A stretch of DNA of 64,000 nucleotides from an uncultured Coprococcus sp. Lineage in GTDB: Bacteria; Bacillota; Clostridia; Lachnospirales; Lachnospiraceae. The notes under the pieces are model-generated. The model saw only the letters and a program-made list of their open reading frames with translations. It was not told the origin of the DNA and did no database searches. Of this stretch, positions 1 to 10,400 are shown in pieces. A program made the translations under genes and the position numbers. The stretch spans positions 1 to 64,000 of the forward strand of contig CANQTC010000014.1 of NCBI GenBank assembly GCA_947626675.1. The letters are read 5' to 3'. Numbering within the stretch: position 1 is the first letter of the stretch; each line of letters opens with the position of its first letter.

Positions 1-27
1 TACTAATAGGTCGAAGACTTATCCTTA
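1..27 (+). rRNA. 23S ribosomal RNA, 3' terminal fragment
   Basis: The first bases, tactaataggtcgaagactt, match the conserved 3' end of Firmicute 23S rRNA (domain VI terminus). Only the last ~25 bases are present; the rest lies before the window. The exact mature 3' end cannot be fixed. No 5S rRNA follows in the next 200 bases. Confidence 0.85.
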
Positions 28-177
28 GAGGTTAAGAAAAGATTGCAAAGAGAAGAGATAAGCGTTAGAATAGTGGTCAGGATGGAAAGGAAAAACTTTC
101 TGTATGAAATTCTGAAGGTACATCAGTATTTTAAGAAATAGAAGTAAAGCAAGATATTTTAGATAAAAAAATTGTTT

Positions 178-222
178 GTTAAAAGTCGTGAGAACATTAA
201 GTTTTCAGGGCTTTTTTTGATT
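178..222 (+). terminator. rRNA operon terminator
   Basis: An imperfect inverted repeat, arm aagtcgtgagaac and arm gttttcagggctt, forms a ~13-bp stem with one mismatch and G-U pairs. A run of seven T follows. It lies downstream of the 23S gene, as expected for the end of an rrn transcript. Confidence 0.75.
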
Positions 223-243
223 TTAAAGGAGGAAAGGAATACG

Positions 244-279
244 GACAGGGAACTGTCATAGGCAGTTTCCCTGTCAAAA
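244..279. repeat. Left 36-bp direct repeat bounding the tail element
   Basis: These 36 bases are identical to 25876-25911 and in the same orientation. Each copy is also an imperfect inverted repeat (arm gacagggaactg, arm cagtttccctgtc). Neither copy has a U-tract on either strand, so it is a poor classical terminator. The copy sits 8 bases beyond the 3' end of the last tail gene. The two copies mark the limits of the non-core region and may be attachment-site remnants or a dispersed hairpin element. Confidence 0.75.
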
Positions 280-286
280 TGACTTG

Positions 287-1630
287 TTATCCTACTCTTA
301 CGATATTTAAAAATGTTCGGTAAGTATCGCTGTTTATCATTGAACCGGTTCTTGTCTGGTTGTAGATATCCCATGACAATATTGCATTTGCTTCACAATA
401 TACGGTGATAGCAGGAAGTGTAACGCATTCATATAATCCACCGGCTCTTGTCTGTCCATGTGCAACTAAATTAATAGTATCATTTGTATTCCGATAAATC
501 ATCATATGTAATGTATCCGCTGTATTAATTCCTTCATTAAAATAAGCGCTTCCGGATATAAGATAGTAGCCTTTCCTGTAAATTTCAATACCATTTTGAC
601 CAATTCTATAGGTATTTTCATCGTTATTGTAAACGCTTTTGGTTGGGAGTGACTTGTGTGATGATACTGTTGATGTCGTTGTGTTTGTCGTGTAATTATT
701 AGTCAGACATACTCGGCAGGATGGTATTCTGCCATAGATAAGACCAATACTGTCTGTTGTATTGATATCATGTGCATATATACATTTTGCATATAAATCA
801 TATTTGACTTCTAAATTTTTTAAAATTTTCAATATGCTGGCATCTCTATTGCCCGGATTTATAGATATTCCATTACTGGCTTCAATAGATATCGAACCAT
901 CACTTCCAAGTTTAAAAAGTGCAAAAGGAGCTTGGGTATCTTCCAGACGTTTTAAAGGGTCATTTTCGTCAGGAGTATAAAATCCAAATTCACATCCGGT
1001 TTTGTCAGAGTGTATTTTCATATTACTTTTTGCGCCATTGGTTAATTCTATTGGGACAACTACATCAAATTCTTTTGTAAACTTTCCGCTTGCGCCAGTT
1101 AAGTTTACACCGTTGATAGTTCCTGTTGCGTTAATATCCTGTGCAAATAAATTGTCTACATCAATATTTCCCGCCATAAGCTTAAATCCATCTCCTATCG
1201 TAGTATCACCGTCTAATTGTATATGGTCACCCTTTAAGGTGATGTTTTCAGCCATAAGGTTATAGGTTTTATCAGTAAGCTGCATGTTGCTTTCTGATGT
1301 TCCACTTTTGACAAGCCAGTTGATTTTATCAGCGGTCTGTTTAACTTCAGTTATTTTGGTATTTGCTTCCTTAGCTGCTTCATAACTACTTGACTTGGAC
1401 ACTTCTGAATAACTGGACTCACCATTTGTAAATTCTGTTAAATCTACGAAATATAAAGTATTTGTAGCATCACTTGTATAGGCGGGTTCTACACTTGTCC
1501 ATCCAATTGGAGGATTCGTTGTCGGTTTATCCGGTTTCGCGGTGGTAGATGATTTCAGTATGTAGTATCGTGTTATTTTTTTAATATCTATAATTTGGGA
1601 TATTGTAATCTCAGCTTTTGCTTTTGCCAT
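287..1630 (-). CDS. Tail tip / fibre protein, distal end of the tail cluster
   Basis: About 447 residues; I place the start at the ATG beginning MAKAKAEIT, because agaggtga lies just upstream, rather than at a GTG three codons earlier. The N-terminus holds a W-and-P-rich module (...GWTSVEPAY...) found in clostridial phage tail proteins, then a short helical stretch, then Gly/Asp-rich beta repeats (ITLKGDHIQLDGDTTIGDG). The C-terminal ~150 residues look like a compact beta head that could bind a receptor. It is the last gene of the minus-strand tail operon, where receptor-binding proteins usually lie. Specificity cannot be read from the sequence. Confidence 0.65.
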   Translation of the reverse strand: MAKAKAEITISQIIDIKKITRYYILKSSTTAKPDKPTTNPPIGWTSVEPAYTSDATNTLYFVDLTEFTNGESSYSEVSKSSSYEAAKEANTKITEVKQTADKINWLVKSGTSESNMQLTDKTYNLMAENITLKGDHIQLDGDTTIGDGFKLMAGNIDVDNLFAQDINATGTINGVNLTGASGKFTKEFDVVVPIELTNGAKSNMKIHSDKTGCEFGFYTPDENDPLKRLEDTQAPFALFKLGSDGSISIEASNGISINPGNRDASILKILKNLEVKYDLYAKCIYAHDINTTDSIGLIYGRIPSCRVCLTNNYTTNTTTSTVSSHKSLPTKSVYNNDENTYRIGQNGIEIYRKGYYLISGSAYFNEGINTADTLHMMIYRNTNDTINLVAHGQTRAGGLYECVTLPAITVYCEANAILSWDIYNQTRTGSMINSDTYRTFLNIVRVG

Positions 1631-1641
1631 ATTAATCACCT

Positions 1642-2328
1642 CTATTCAAGCTGTGCTGTGTATGTGGCTGAATTATTTACCTGGCTTGCAGTAACGGTTA
1701 TTGTTTTTGAAGTAGCTATCGCTGTAGAACTATCGTTCTTATACCATTTAATGCTTCCAAGTGAACCGCATACGCCGGTATCTGTAATTGACTGTTCTAT
1801 AGCACCCTTAAATACATGTGCCGTAAGAACTGTTGAACCTGAATTATTTTTAAATATCGTACCATTTGACGACGTTACTGTAAGTGTTAATGCATCTGCG
1901 CCCGTTGCTCCGGTTTCACCCTTATCGCCTTTGTCCCCTTTAGCGCCATTTGCTCCGGCAACGCCTGCTTTTGCAACGGAAAATGAAAATTTTTTGTTAA
2001 TTGTAATACCATCGACTTTAACCGGTATTGTTGCCTCGCAGGCATTTGCTATCGTAGCTGTCGTTGTGAATGTTATTTCAGGTTCTGCGGTACCACTGTT
2101 TTTAACTGTAGCGGAAATGCCGGTAGGACATGTTATTTCACTTGCATTAACGACCACTGACGAACATTTGTTAGTTCCACAGAATGCTACTGCCTGTGTT
2201 GTACATTTTGCACCGGATGCAGCACCTGTCGTTTCTCCTACAAATGTGTAAGCTTCACTTGTTAATATGACCGAATATGCATCCGTTACGTCTACTATTG
2301 TTATTTGGTCTGTTGATTTTATTGCCAT
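1642..2328 (-). CDS. Collagen-like tail tip protein
   Basis: 228 residues. The N-terminal half is beta-rich and has an unusual number of cysteines (C42, C50, C55). A short collagen-type stretch (GAKGDKGDKGETGATGA) follows, typical of trimeric phage fibres. The C-terminal ~85 residues (SSNGTIFKNNSGSTVL...) resemble the C-terminus of the upstream tail-tip protein, so the two share a duplicated domain. It lies 18 bases after the Tal-like gene and 12 before the fibre gene. A structural adaptor or fibre role is inferred from composition and position. Confidence 0.6.
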   Translation of the reverse strand: MAIKSTDQITIVDVTDAYSVILTSEAYTFVGETTGAASGAKCTTQAVAFCGTNKCSSVVVNASEITCPTGISATVKNSGTAEPEITFTTTATIANACEATIPVKVDGITINKKFSFSVAKAGVAGANGAKGDKGDKGETGATGADALTLTVTSSNGTIFKNNSGSTVLTAHVFKGAIEQSITDTGVCGSLGSIKWYKNDSSTAIATSKTITVTASQVNNSATYTAQLE

Positions 2329-2345
2329 AATTTTTCTCCTTCTTT

Positions 2346-5300
2346 TTACACTATTAATTCACACATAAATGTTATTTTTGTATTTACATCTTCAGGTGAT
2401 AATGTAAATGTAAATCCATTATCACCAAATCTTTTATCGTCTGATGATATAATGCCAAATGACTCATCATCCGGTCTTTGCCATTTCCATTTCAGGTATG
2501 CCGTATTTCCAAATTCATTTTTCATTGTTTCGTAATCTGTTATTCGTTTTGAACCATGATAGATTACTACAGATAGTACAGTTGATACCATATTGTTTTT
2601 AAATACTGTTCCCCTTGATGACTCTATGCGAAGCAGCGTTGTAAGCTCATCTTTAAGCGTATCAACATCATTTTTTAAAAGAGCCGCTTTTTCATTTGCT
2701 TTATTAATTGCATCGGCAAGAACAGGAGTGGTATATTGTGTAGTGCCATCCGTATATATAATCTGGCTTCTGGTCCATAGATATTTACCGGAAATCCATG
2801 CGTCCTGTGTATCTTTCCATGAGTTGTCTATCTGAGAGTCGTTTGATGATGATAAATAATATTGTTCCTGTATCCCTGAAATACCAATACCGGATGCTCC
2901 TGTGGCACCTATAGCACCGCTGATATTAATCGGTTCACTTTCTGAAATATCTCCATTTTTATAATAGATAGAGGTTTTTTGCCACATATATTTTCCATTT
3001 TGCCATTGGGGGGCTGTAGTACTCCAGCCTGTAGCCGGAGCATCAACGGAACTGTCAGAAACAGCGTATTTGACATCTATAAAATGAATATTTTCTCCAT
3101 CGTCTTCTTTTGTCATGATATCAGGGGTGTCTTTTATATCTTCCCAATGTACGAAAGTTCCTTTGGGTAATGAAACCGTACCATCGGAATATACATGAAA
3201 TTTATTATTGATATTGATTTCGCCGCCATTAATTTTACCGCCATTAATTGAAGAACCATTAATTTCACCTGAGAAATAACCATTTCCATCGTTATCGACG
3301 CCCATCACGACATTATCATCTTTCGATATATTAAATACATAATCGGTATTATGTCCTTCAAAATTTGTACCATTTGGATTGATTTCAATACTTGTATTGG
3401 TACCGCCTTGATTTATGTTTCTATTGTCGGCAATATAAATAGTACCCTCGGAAATATTGATTCCTTCTCCGGTAATCTGGACAGAACCTGTTTCATTCCC
3501 AATATACATGTTTTCTCCGGCAATCATCTTTCCAATAATAGCATCAGCAATGATACCATATTTCTTTGACGATTCTTTCGTAACAGGGTCGGTATATGTA
3601 ATTTCTCCTATTGCTTCCGAGGTAGTTTTCCAGTTATCTTTGGTAAAGGCAAGCATATTGCCTGTAATTCTTAATTGCTTATCGCCGTAATAGCCTTCAT
3701 CATCCATGCGTTTGCAGTTAATGCCTGATGCGGTAACACATATTTCATTTTTATCATTGCTTTTTAAAGAAGTTTTGGCAGTATTTAAACCGTTAATATA
3801 CATATCATCAATGATATTTTTTGCTTCCAAACCACTTTTTGCCTGTAAAGCGGTAGAAGAGTAGCTGGTTGCAATACTGCCGGTCTGTTGCAGAATACTT
3901 TGTAAATCGTTTGTTGTGCCGTCAACAGATACAATCTTATCTGAAAAAGTGACAGTAATGTTTTCTACGCTATCGCCATTAAAATCAATACCAATCAATC
4001 GAAGCTTTAGTATTTCATCCTCCGTACGAATCCTTATATAATTAAATAGTGCAAATTTATCGTAAAGAGGTTCAAATTCAGCAAGCGCAAACAGATTATT
4101 AAGAGAAGTGGATATAGTGCGTTGTAATACACATGCTTTTTTTGCTTCATTTGTGGCTGCTTCGACTAATTCCTTTGCTTTGGCAAGACATTCTGCGTCA
4201 GATAAGCCGTCAGAACAGTAGTTGCTGTTTGCGTATGTATCCTCCCTGCGATAGGAACAGAATATTTTATACAAGTCATTACCAAGATAATTTTGAAGAT
4301 TGCATTTATTGGATGTTTGAAAGTTATTCTGTTCAATAAGCAGCGCTTCAATTTCTTTATTAATATTACTAATTTGGGAATGTCTGATATCCAATACCCC
4401 GGGAGTAGGATTTGGATTTTCAGTAGTTGGCGGATTAGAAATGATGGTCAGGATATTATAATATTTATCATATAGTGTTTTGGGTGCTTCTGATTTTAAA
4501 TCTGTCTGCATCAATATACTTAAGCAGGAATTATATCCGTCATAAAATGATTGCAAACGATTTAGAGAATACTTGTTAAAATAGTCCCTTATTTGGGCAT
4601 TATTTTTTCCGGCAATTTCAAAATCAATATCTGACATAGAACAGTTAGATAATGCTTTTTCAATCTTTTGCTTTATAAATAAATATTCATCATCATTTAC
4701 ATTTACGGACAGTACTTTTTGAATATCTGTTTGGGTTTGAGGATAATAGTCTGTACTATCGGATATTCTTGTAATCCGAATATTACCTGTCCATTGATAA
4801 GTAGTATCATTAATTTTTTGGTAGGAAGTGCTGTTGCCGATAACTTCTGCCTGATAACGTGCATCGATTAGTATATTAGCCATTGCAATAATATTATTGG
4901 TAACCCCGGTAAATTGATGACTATTATAGTTACTTAAAGATGATACACCGACAGTAACTGTTTTTAATTTATTCAGCATGATGTTATATTGCTCTTCGGC
5001 TGTAGTATCGGATATTGTAACCGCGGGCATCATGGATGATTTAAAATATGCCAGTTCATCATATTTACAGCATAATCTTGTATAGATTCCCATCGTATTA
5101 AAAGCGGTATCAGCATCTTTATATGGAGTCTGTTGAACTTTTGATAAGCAGAGTGATTTGGGATTATCTGAAATATTAATGTGCCAATAGGGCGTATTAA
5201 CATAATCTGATAGTGTTGTATTTGCTGTTGTTATCCTATTATTTCTGCATATATTTAAGAGGACGGCAGCCTCCGTTTCAGAAGCTACATATAATGTGAG

Positions 5301-6425
5301 CGTTCCGTTCAGAAAACGGTCAATATCTCCATTTCCATAGTATTCGTCATGCAGTTTTTCTGATGATATCATTTCCTGATAGGCTTTCAGGCGCGTCTGT
5401 AATTCGATTGGCATATCGTTATATTGAAAATCGGCAAACTGGTATATATAATTAGAACCATTCATATTTACAGTACGAACCATATCGGTGATAATATCAT
5501 CACCGCCTTCAATACGGAAGCAGTTTTTTACATTGTCTTTATTAGAAGATATCGTGATTTCGTTTGCTAACTTATTTTTTGAAACAAAAATATTCGTGTC
5601 TTCGCCGATACCGGTAACTTCCTTTCCATCTTTATCGGTCATGATTTTTCTTGTTTTTTGGTCAATGCAATCACATAGATTGTAACAATTTATTTTCCTG
5701 TTTATAGTATCAAAGCTGAAGATGACGTTGCTTTCTGCTGCAACGTCACCTGTTAAAAAGTCGTAAATGGTTGTACCATCTACTGTATAAGTTCTTTGGA
5801 AACCTTCTACCGGTTCAGGCTGGCTTTCCTCATCTAATGCGATATATGGAGTTATATAACCTATACTCCAGTGAGGTGCTTTATCCGCTAATACGCGATG
5901 CAGAAGAGAATGCTTTTTCTTATATTCAGCTTCAGCTTCCGTATCAGTCGGCAATATTTCATGATAAAATACAGTTGGAATAAAATTTCCATGTTCATCA
6001 AAGTCATCTTTGTTATAATCTGTAATCTCCATTGAAACAGCATCCTCATCATTTACATGAAATTCATATAATGGTATTTGACCAAGTTCGGTTTCTAAGG
6101 ATATGCCATGTACCGATTTTACAGTCTGGGTATTATCTGTATAATCAATCGATATTTCAAATCTGCCAAATCCGCTCACATCAATAATTTTTAAGTCGAT
6201 TAGGTCATCCCATATGGGACATATTGTTCCATTGACATATTTATTTACAGTAAAGCTTATTTCGTCTAATCCATTTCCAACCAGCGAGATATTCCAGTTA
6301 TCATAGTGTGAAATTTTTCCGATGATATCAAAGGAACGCGTCATAAGCAGGAGCGTAGGCATTTGTATTTTTTTTGAGTATTTATCAATTTTTATAATTT
6401 CATATGGATTTGTCGTTTTCATCAT
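2346..6425 (-). CDS. Tail-associated tip protein (Tal / prophage endopeptidase-tail family)
   Basis: 1359 residues. The first ~400 residues fit the hub domain of Tal-like (gp27/endopeptidase-tail) proteins: an N-terminal beta segment, then FGRFEISIDY and a long conserved run to SNKDNVKNCFRIEGG. A helical middle follows, then beta-helical Gly/Asn repeats (ING..INGGKINGGEI), two W-x-GKYLWTR-type modules, a coiled coil and the same C-terminal domain as the neighbouring collagen-like protein. The start overlaps the Dit stop by 4 bases (ATGA), so translation is probably coupled. Position right after Dit is the siphovirus norm. Confidence 0.8.
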   Translation of the reverse strand: MMKTTNPYEIIKIDKYSKKIQMPTLLLMTRSFDIIGKISHYDNWNISLVGNGLDEISFTVNKYVNGTICPIWDDLIDLKIIDVSGFGRFEISIDYTDNTQTVKSVHGISLETELGQIPLYEFHVNDEDAVSMEITDYNKDDFDEHGNFIPTVFYHEILPTDTEAEAEYKKKHSLLHRVLADKAPHWSIGYITPYIALDEESQPEPVEGFQRTYTVDGTTIYDFLTGDVAAESNVIFSFDTINRKINCYNLCDCIDQKTRKIMTDKDGKEVTGIGEDTNIFVSKNKLANEITISSNKDNVKNCFRIEGGDDIITDMVRTVNMNGSNYIYQFADFQYNDMPIELQTRLKAYQEMISSEKLHDEYYGNGDIDRFLNGTLTLYVASETEAAVLLNICRNNRITTANTTLSDYVNTPYWHINISDNPKSLCLSKVQQTPYKDADTAFNTMGIYTRLCCKYDELAYFKSSMMPAVTISDTTAEEQYNIMLNKLKTVTVGVSSLSNYNSHQFTGVTNNIIAMANILIDARYQAEVIGNSTSYQKINDTTYQWTGNIRITRISDSTDYYPQTQTDIQKVLSVNVNDDEYLFIKQKIEKALSNCSMSDIDFEIAGKNNAQIRDYFNKYSLNRLQSFYDGYNSCLSILMQTDLKSEAPKTLYDKYYNILTIISNPPTTENPNPTPGVLDIRHSQISNINKEIEALLIEQNNFQTSNKCNLQNYLGNDLYKIFCSYRREDTYANSNYCSDGLSDAECLAKAKELVEAATNEAKKACVLQRTISTSLNNLFALAEFEPLYDKFALFNYIRIRTEDEILKLRLIGIDFNGDSVENITVTFSDKIVSVDGTTNDLQSILQQTGSIATSYSSTALQAKSGLEAKNIIDDMYINGLNTAKTSLKSNDKNEICVTASGINCKRMDDEGYYGDKQLRITGNMLAFTKDNWKTTSEAIGEITYTDPVTKESSKKYGIIADAIIGKMIAGENMYIGNETGSVQITGEGINISEGTIYIADNRNINQGGTNTSIEINPNGTNFEGHNTDYVFNISKDDNVVMGVDNDGNGYFSGEINGSSINGGKINGGEININNKFHVYSDGTVSLPKGTFVHWEDIKDTPDIMTKEDDGENIHFIDVKYAVSDSSVDAPATGWSTTAPQWQNGKYMWQKTSIYYKNGDISESEPINISGAIGATGASGIGISGIQEQYYLSSSNDSQIDNSWKDTQDAWISGKYLWTRSQIIYTDGTTQYTTPVLADAINKANEKAALLKNDVDTLKDELTTLLRIESSRGTVFKNNMVSTVLSVVIYHGSKRITDYETMKNEFGNTAYLKWKWQRPDDESFGIISSDDKRFGDNGFTFTLSPEDVNTKITFMCELIV

Positions 6426-7207
6426 ATAATAACCCTCCTCGGTTCCCGGTATGATATGGTAATTTCAATGTTTTCTTCAGAATCAGTGGTAATGCTGTTT
6501 AATCCGTTTACAAGTCTTGGAAAATACCAGTTAAAGTCATTTGGAGAAGGTATACCTGTAATTGTATCATTATCGGAATTTATGATAATGGGTTCACTTA
6601 CGTTTTTAAAGCTTGTTGCTTTTCCGTTGGAAATATTCTGTGATAGGTCACTGTTATTGCTGATATAGAAATCACCACTTCCTGTCAGGGATAAGCGGGG
6701 CAGGATGTAAGTAACGATATCACTATGTATTTCCAGTTCAATCGGATTATTTTTATTCAAATGATAAGTTTTGTTCAATTCATTTGAATATCCGTACCCA
6801 CAATCAGACGTAACTGTTAAATCAAAACCGATGGTTCTGCCGTGTAGCTGATGCGGGGACATATTAATCTGTGTTTTGTAATAGATATCTTCATAACCAT
6901 CCTGAATAAATTGGAACCATTTGTATCCATCTTGTTTTAATAGCCATCCTGCAATCTGTCTTTCTTCATATTGATTAAAATAATAATTATGATTAGGGCA
7001 AGTATTTTTGATAATGGAAAAATTCCATGTGATAACGGAATTGACCCCGGCGCCATAAAAGTCGAATGTATTGCTGCCGGGTGTTTTAACAACAGTGTAT
7101 TCTATTTCACCACCGGCAGCAACCGGTATTTCACTGTCGAAAGAAGCTATCATCAATCCAAAATCGCTTGCCCGTTTATTGTCAAATAAAAAATCTGTTG
7201 CAAACAT
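6422..7207 (-). CDS. Distal tail protein (Dit family)
   Basis: 261 residues, the usual size of Dit. The N-terminus (FLFDNKRASDFGLMIASFDS) and the following beta galectin-like organisation match Firmicute siphovirus distal tail proteins, which form the hexameric hub between tube and tip. The gene sits between the tape measure and Tal genes, the canonical order. The stop overlaps the next start (ATGA) and its own start abuts the previous stop, so the genes form one translational unit. Confidence 0.85.
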   Translation of the reverse strand: MFATDFLFDNKRASDFGLMIASFDSEIPVAAGGEIEYTVVKTPGSNTFDFYGAGVNSVITWNFSIIKNTCPNHNYYFNQYEERQIAGWLLKQDGYKWFQFIQDGYEDIYYKTQINMSPHQLHGRTIGFDLTVTSDCGYGYSNELNKTYHLNKNNPIELEIHSDIVTYILPRLSLTGSGDFYISNNSDLSQNISNGKATSFKNVSEPIIINSDNDTITGIPSPNDFNWYFPRLVNGLNSITTDSEENIEITISYREPRRVII

Positions 7208-7465
7208 TTAATCACCATCCTGATTATTTTCTATAATTTGATTTAATTCTTTCTTATAATCGTTTTCCAGTTTTTCAAATTCTTCAAGTTTTTTTATATA
7301 TTCTTTTTTTAAAGAAGTGACATGGTTAATCAAGCCGCTATATTCCTGTTTATATTGTTCTAATTCATTTAGGGCTTCATGCAATTGTTGATTTTCCTGC
7401 TTTAATCGTTTATTTTCTTTAAGCAGCAGTTCATTTATTTCTTGTGATTTTTTATTAAATAGCAT
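7208..7465 (-). CDS. Small coiled-coil protein between tape measure and Dit
   Basis: 85 residues, almost all predicted coiled coil (LLLKENKRLKQENQQLHEALNELEQ) with leucine heptads from about residue 12 to 75. No catalytic motif is visible. It follows the tape measure by about 30 bases and abuts Dit, so a tail-assembly or tip-chaperone role is possible. I do not recognise a named family. Confidence 0.7.
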   Translation of the reverse strand: MLFNKKSQEINELLLKENKRLKQENQQLHEALNELEQYKQEYSGLINHVTSLKKEYIKKLEEFEKLENDYKKELNQIIENNQDGD

Positions 7466-7495
7466 TTGAATAGTCCTTTCTATGTTTTATTAAAA

Positions 7496-10400
7496 CTAAA
7501 AATGATGCCTGTTTTTAGTTAGTCTGCCGACACCTGCAATTCTGTTTGTGCTCATGTCCTGTATCATTTTTTCAAATTTATTATCCTTTTGCATATCGTG
7601 AAACATCTGTGATTTGAACTCTTCATAATTAGTTACATTTGGAAGCGAGATATTATCAATATTTACAATATTGGCATAATTGTTGTTTCCCAAAGTATCC
7701 ATATGGATGTCGTCAGGCATTTGCAGTAGTGGACGAAGAATACGATTTAATTCAGGTATATTATTTATGAAGTTTTGTAAGGCAGGCGCAGCTTCTGCGG
7801 GAATAACCATTTCTCCGTTTTGCAGAGAGGCAATTCCGTCATCACCGTTTGCATGAACCTGTTTGGTAATATCATCAACAGTAACAATTCCGCCTTTACT
7901 AAATCCGGGAAATTTGATGGACTTCAGTTTTTTATATAATTTTCCTGTTTTTGTAGCATTATCATATTTTATATCCAGTTCTTTTGCCAATCCTTTTAAT
8001 CCGTTGGCAGATAATATTTTGCCCTTTCCCTTGTAGGCATTAGATTTATTATCATAGATTGCCTGATTAACAGCACCATATTCATTCCTTTTTTTTGCTG
8101 CTTTTTTAGCATTTGCAGAGATATAACTCTTTGCAGTTTTTCTATAGTCGGCATTTGTAAAGGTTGCTCTTATACCGGTAAGAGAATTTGTCTTTTTGTT
8201 GTCAGATGAAACGGTGGCAGCAGGCTTTTTCGTAGAAGCTTTGACTGTATTTGTTCCACTTTCTTTGACGGCATTGTTTTCTATGGCGGATGTGCTTTTT
8301 GAAACAGAAGAGGAAATACTGTTTCCATTAAATAGTTCTTTATTTTCTTCTTTATAACCAATAGAAGAAGCAATGTTTGATAAATAGGTGCTGATAGCTG
8401 ACGTATTTCTATTTGAGGTATTAAGACCTTCATTAACGAGTTTCGTAAAATTATCTAATTTGTTTGTAATCAGTTCCTCGTATTCAGTATACAATTTGTC
8501 AAGCATTTCTTCCTGGTCCGAGATATATTGCTCATATTCTGTTTCTTTGAGGTCGTCTTTCTTTTCAGATAATTGTGCCTGTAGTTTCTGAAGTCTCGAA
8601 ATACCTTCTTGAGAAGTATCTCCTTTATAGGCAGCTATTTGTTTTTGAATTGCAGCGATGTCGCTTGTCTTTTCCTGAATCGTCCGTTGGTAATTATGCA
8701 AGTCTTTTTCTGACTGTAAGGCTTCTTTTCTTGCGTTAATCAGTTCTTGCAGCAGATTAAGTTCCGACTGGTATTTTTCTTTCATTAAATCGGCAATGGC
8801 GTTCTCATAGCTATAGGTATCTTTCAGATTATTTTGCCAGTTTGTATAAACTTCATCAATTTTATTCTGCAAGTCATTAAGGGAATTAAAGGACCATTTC
8901 CCTAATTGATACGAGCCGTTAGCTTGTTTTCCTTTTAATTTTACATTTTGTAAATCTTTTAGCAGTTCGGCATTGTTATCGGATTTTTCTTTAGATAAAT
9001 AATATGCAGCAGATATAGAGCCTAATTTTGCAATACCTGCATCAGTAAAGTTACCGGTTTTATCATTAGTTATTTTCTCATGAGCAAATAAACTTTGCAA
9101 AAATTCCTGTTCTGTGATAATTCGGTCAATAGAATTTGCAATATCATCAAACATATTAAAATAAAGAGAATTGATGGAATTATTCAGATTGTATGTTTCA
9201 TTTACACATTCCGATATTGCATCACTGCATTTTTCTATTGCGTCTTTGGCGTCAAACCATTCATCCGTATATTTTTTTATGCTATTTAAACTTTTTTCCA
9301 GTTCTTTTTTTTCATTCTGATATTGCTTAAGCTTTTGATTGGTTATTTTTCTTTGAGACTCATAATAATTTTTGTTGACAGTTTTACCGGAAGCTTCAAT
9401 TTCTGATATTTTGTTATTGAGAGGAGATATTGTATAATCTAATTTCTTAAGACGTTTTTCATAGTTATCAGCTATATTGTCAAATTTAGTTTTAGCTGAT
9501 GTCACTTGCCAACGTTTATATTCCTGCTGTGCCGTGGCTAGTTTATCAGAAGCTTTCGTATCTGCCTGAAGCATCTTATTATATCTTATGGCAGCATTAT
9601 ATCCGCCCGAGCCTTCTGTGAAATAAGTCAGATTGACTTCTTTGCCGTTTTTAACGGATTTTTTTATTGCTTTATATTCGTTCGTATTGACGCCGGAATT
9701 TTTTAGGGTATTTTTGTTAAGCAAAGTATTCCCTGCTTGTTTAAGATGACTTCCGGTTTCCTTTTTGGCAGTTTTATACGCATCTAAAGTATTCTGTTTT
9801 TCTTTTGTTTGTTTATTGACTAATTTATTTTTGTTTTTATAGCCGACAGCATTTTCTATTTGCTTATCTAATAAGCTAATGACATTACCAAATTTTTCAA
9901 TTTTAGCTGCTGCTTTATCAATAGGAATATTTGCTAATTTTTCCTGAGCATCGATGTATTTATCTAAGTAGTCCTGATATTTATCCCAAAGATTTTTAAA
10001 GCTGTTTATTTTTTCTGCGAGTTCTTTGTTTGTTATTTTTTCAAGATTTATTGTTCCGTTCTTTACTTTATTTTTATAACTGCCTGATAAATTGAATTTG
10101 TCAGAACTGTTCAGATAGTAGTTGGCAGCATCGGCATATGTTCCTAAAAGAGAAGCGTAGCTGGAGCTGAGTTTTTTGTAATAAGTATCTGCTTTTTTTG
10201 TATCTGTGGCAGTCTTTATGATATCTGTAAATCGCTCTGCCTGATTTGTTATTTTAGTAATTTTACGTTCAAGCCAGTCAAATGTTTCCGAAAAATCATC
10301 TTTTTTTGTATTGCCAGAGCCATTGCTTCCTGTGGATTTAGCCGGAGTCGCATAGGATATAGGGGCATACTGAACTGGTGTATTTTGCTGGTTAGCGGCA

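Noticed and set aside
244..279. Left 36-bp repeat as a plain Rho-independent terminator
   Set aside because: The stem is good but neither strand has a following U-tract, and the exact 36-bp identity with the right copy extends beyond what termination would conserve.
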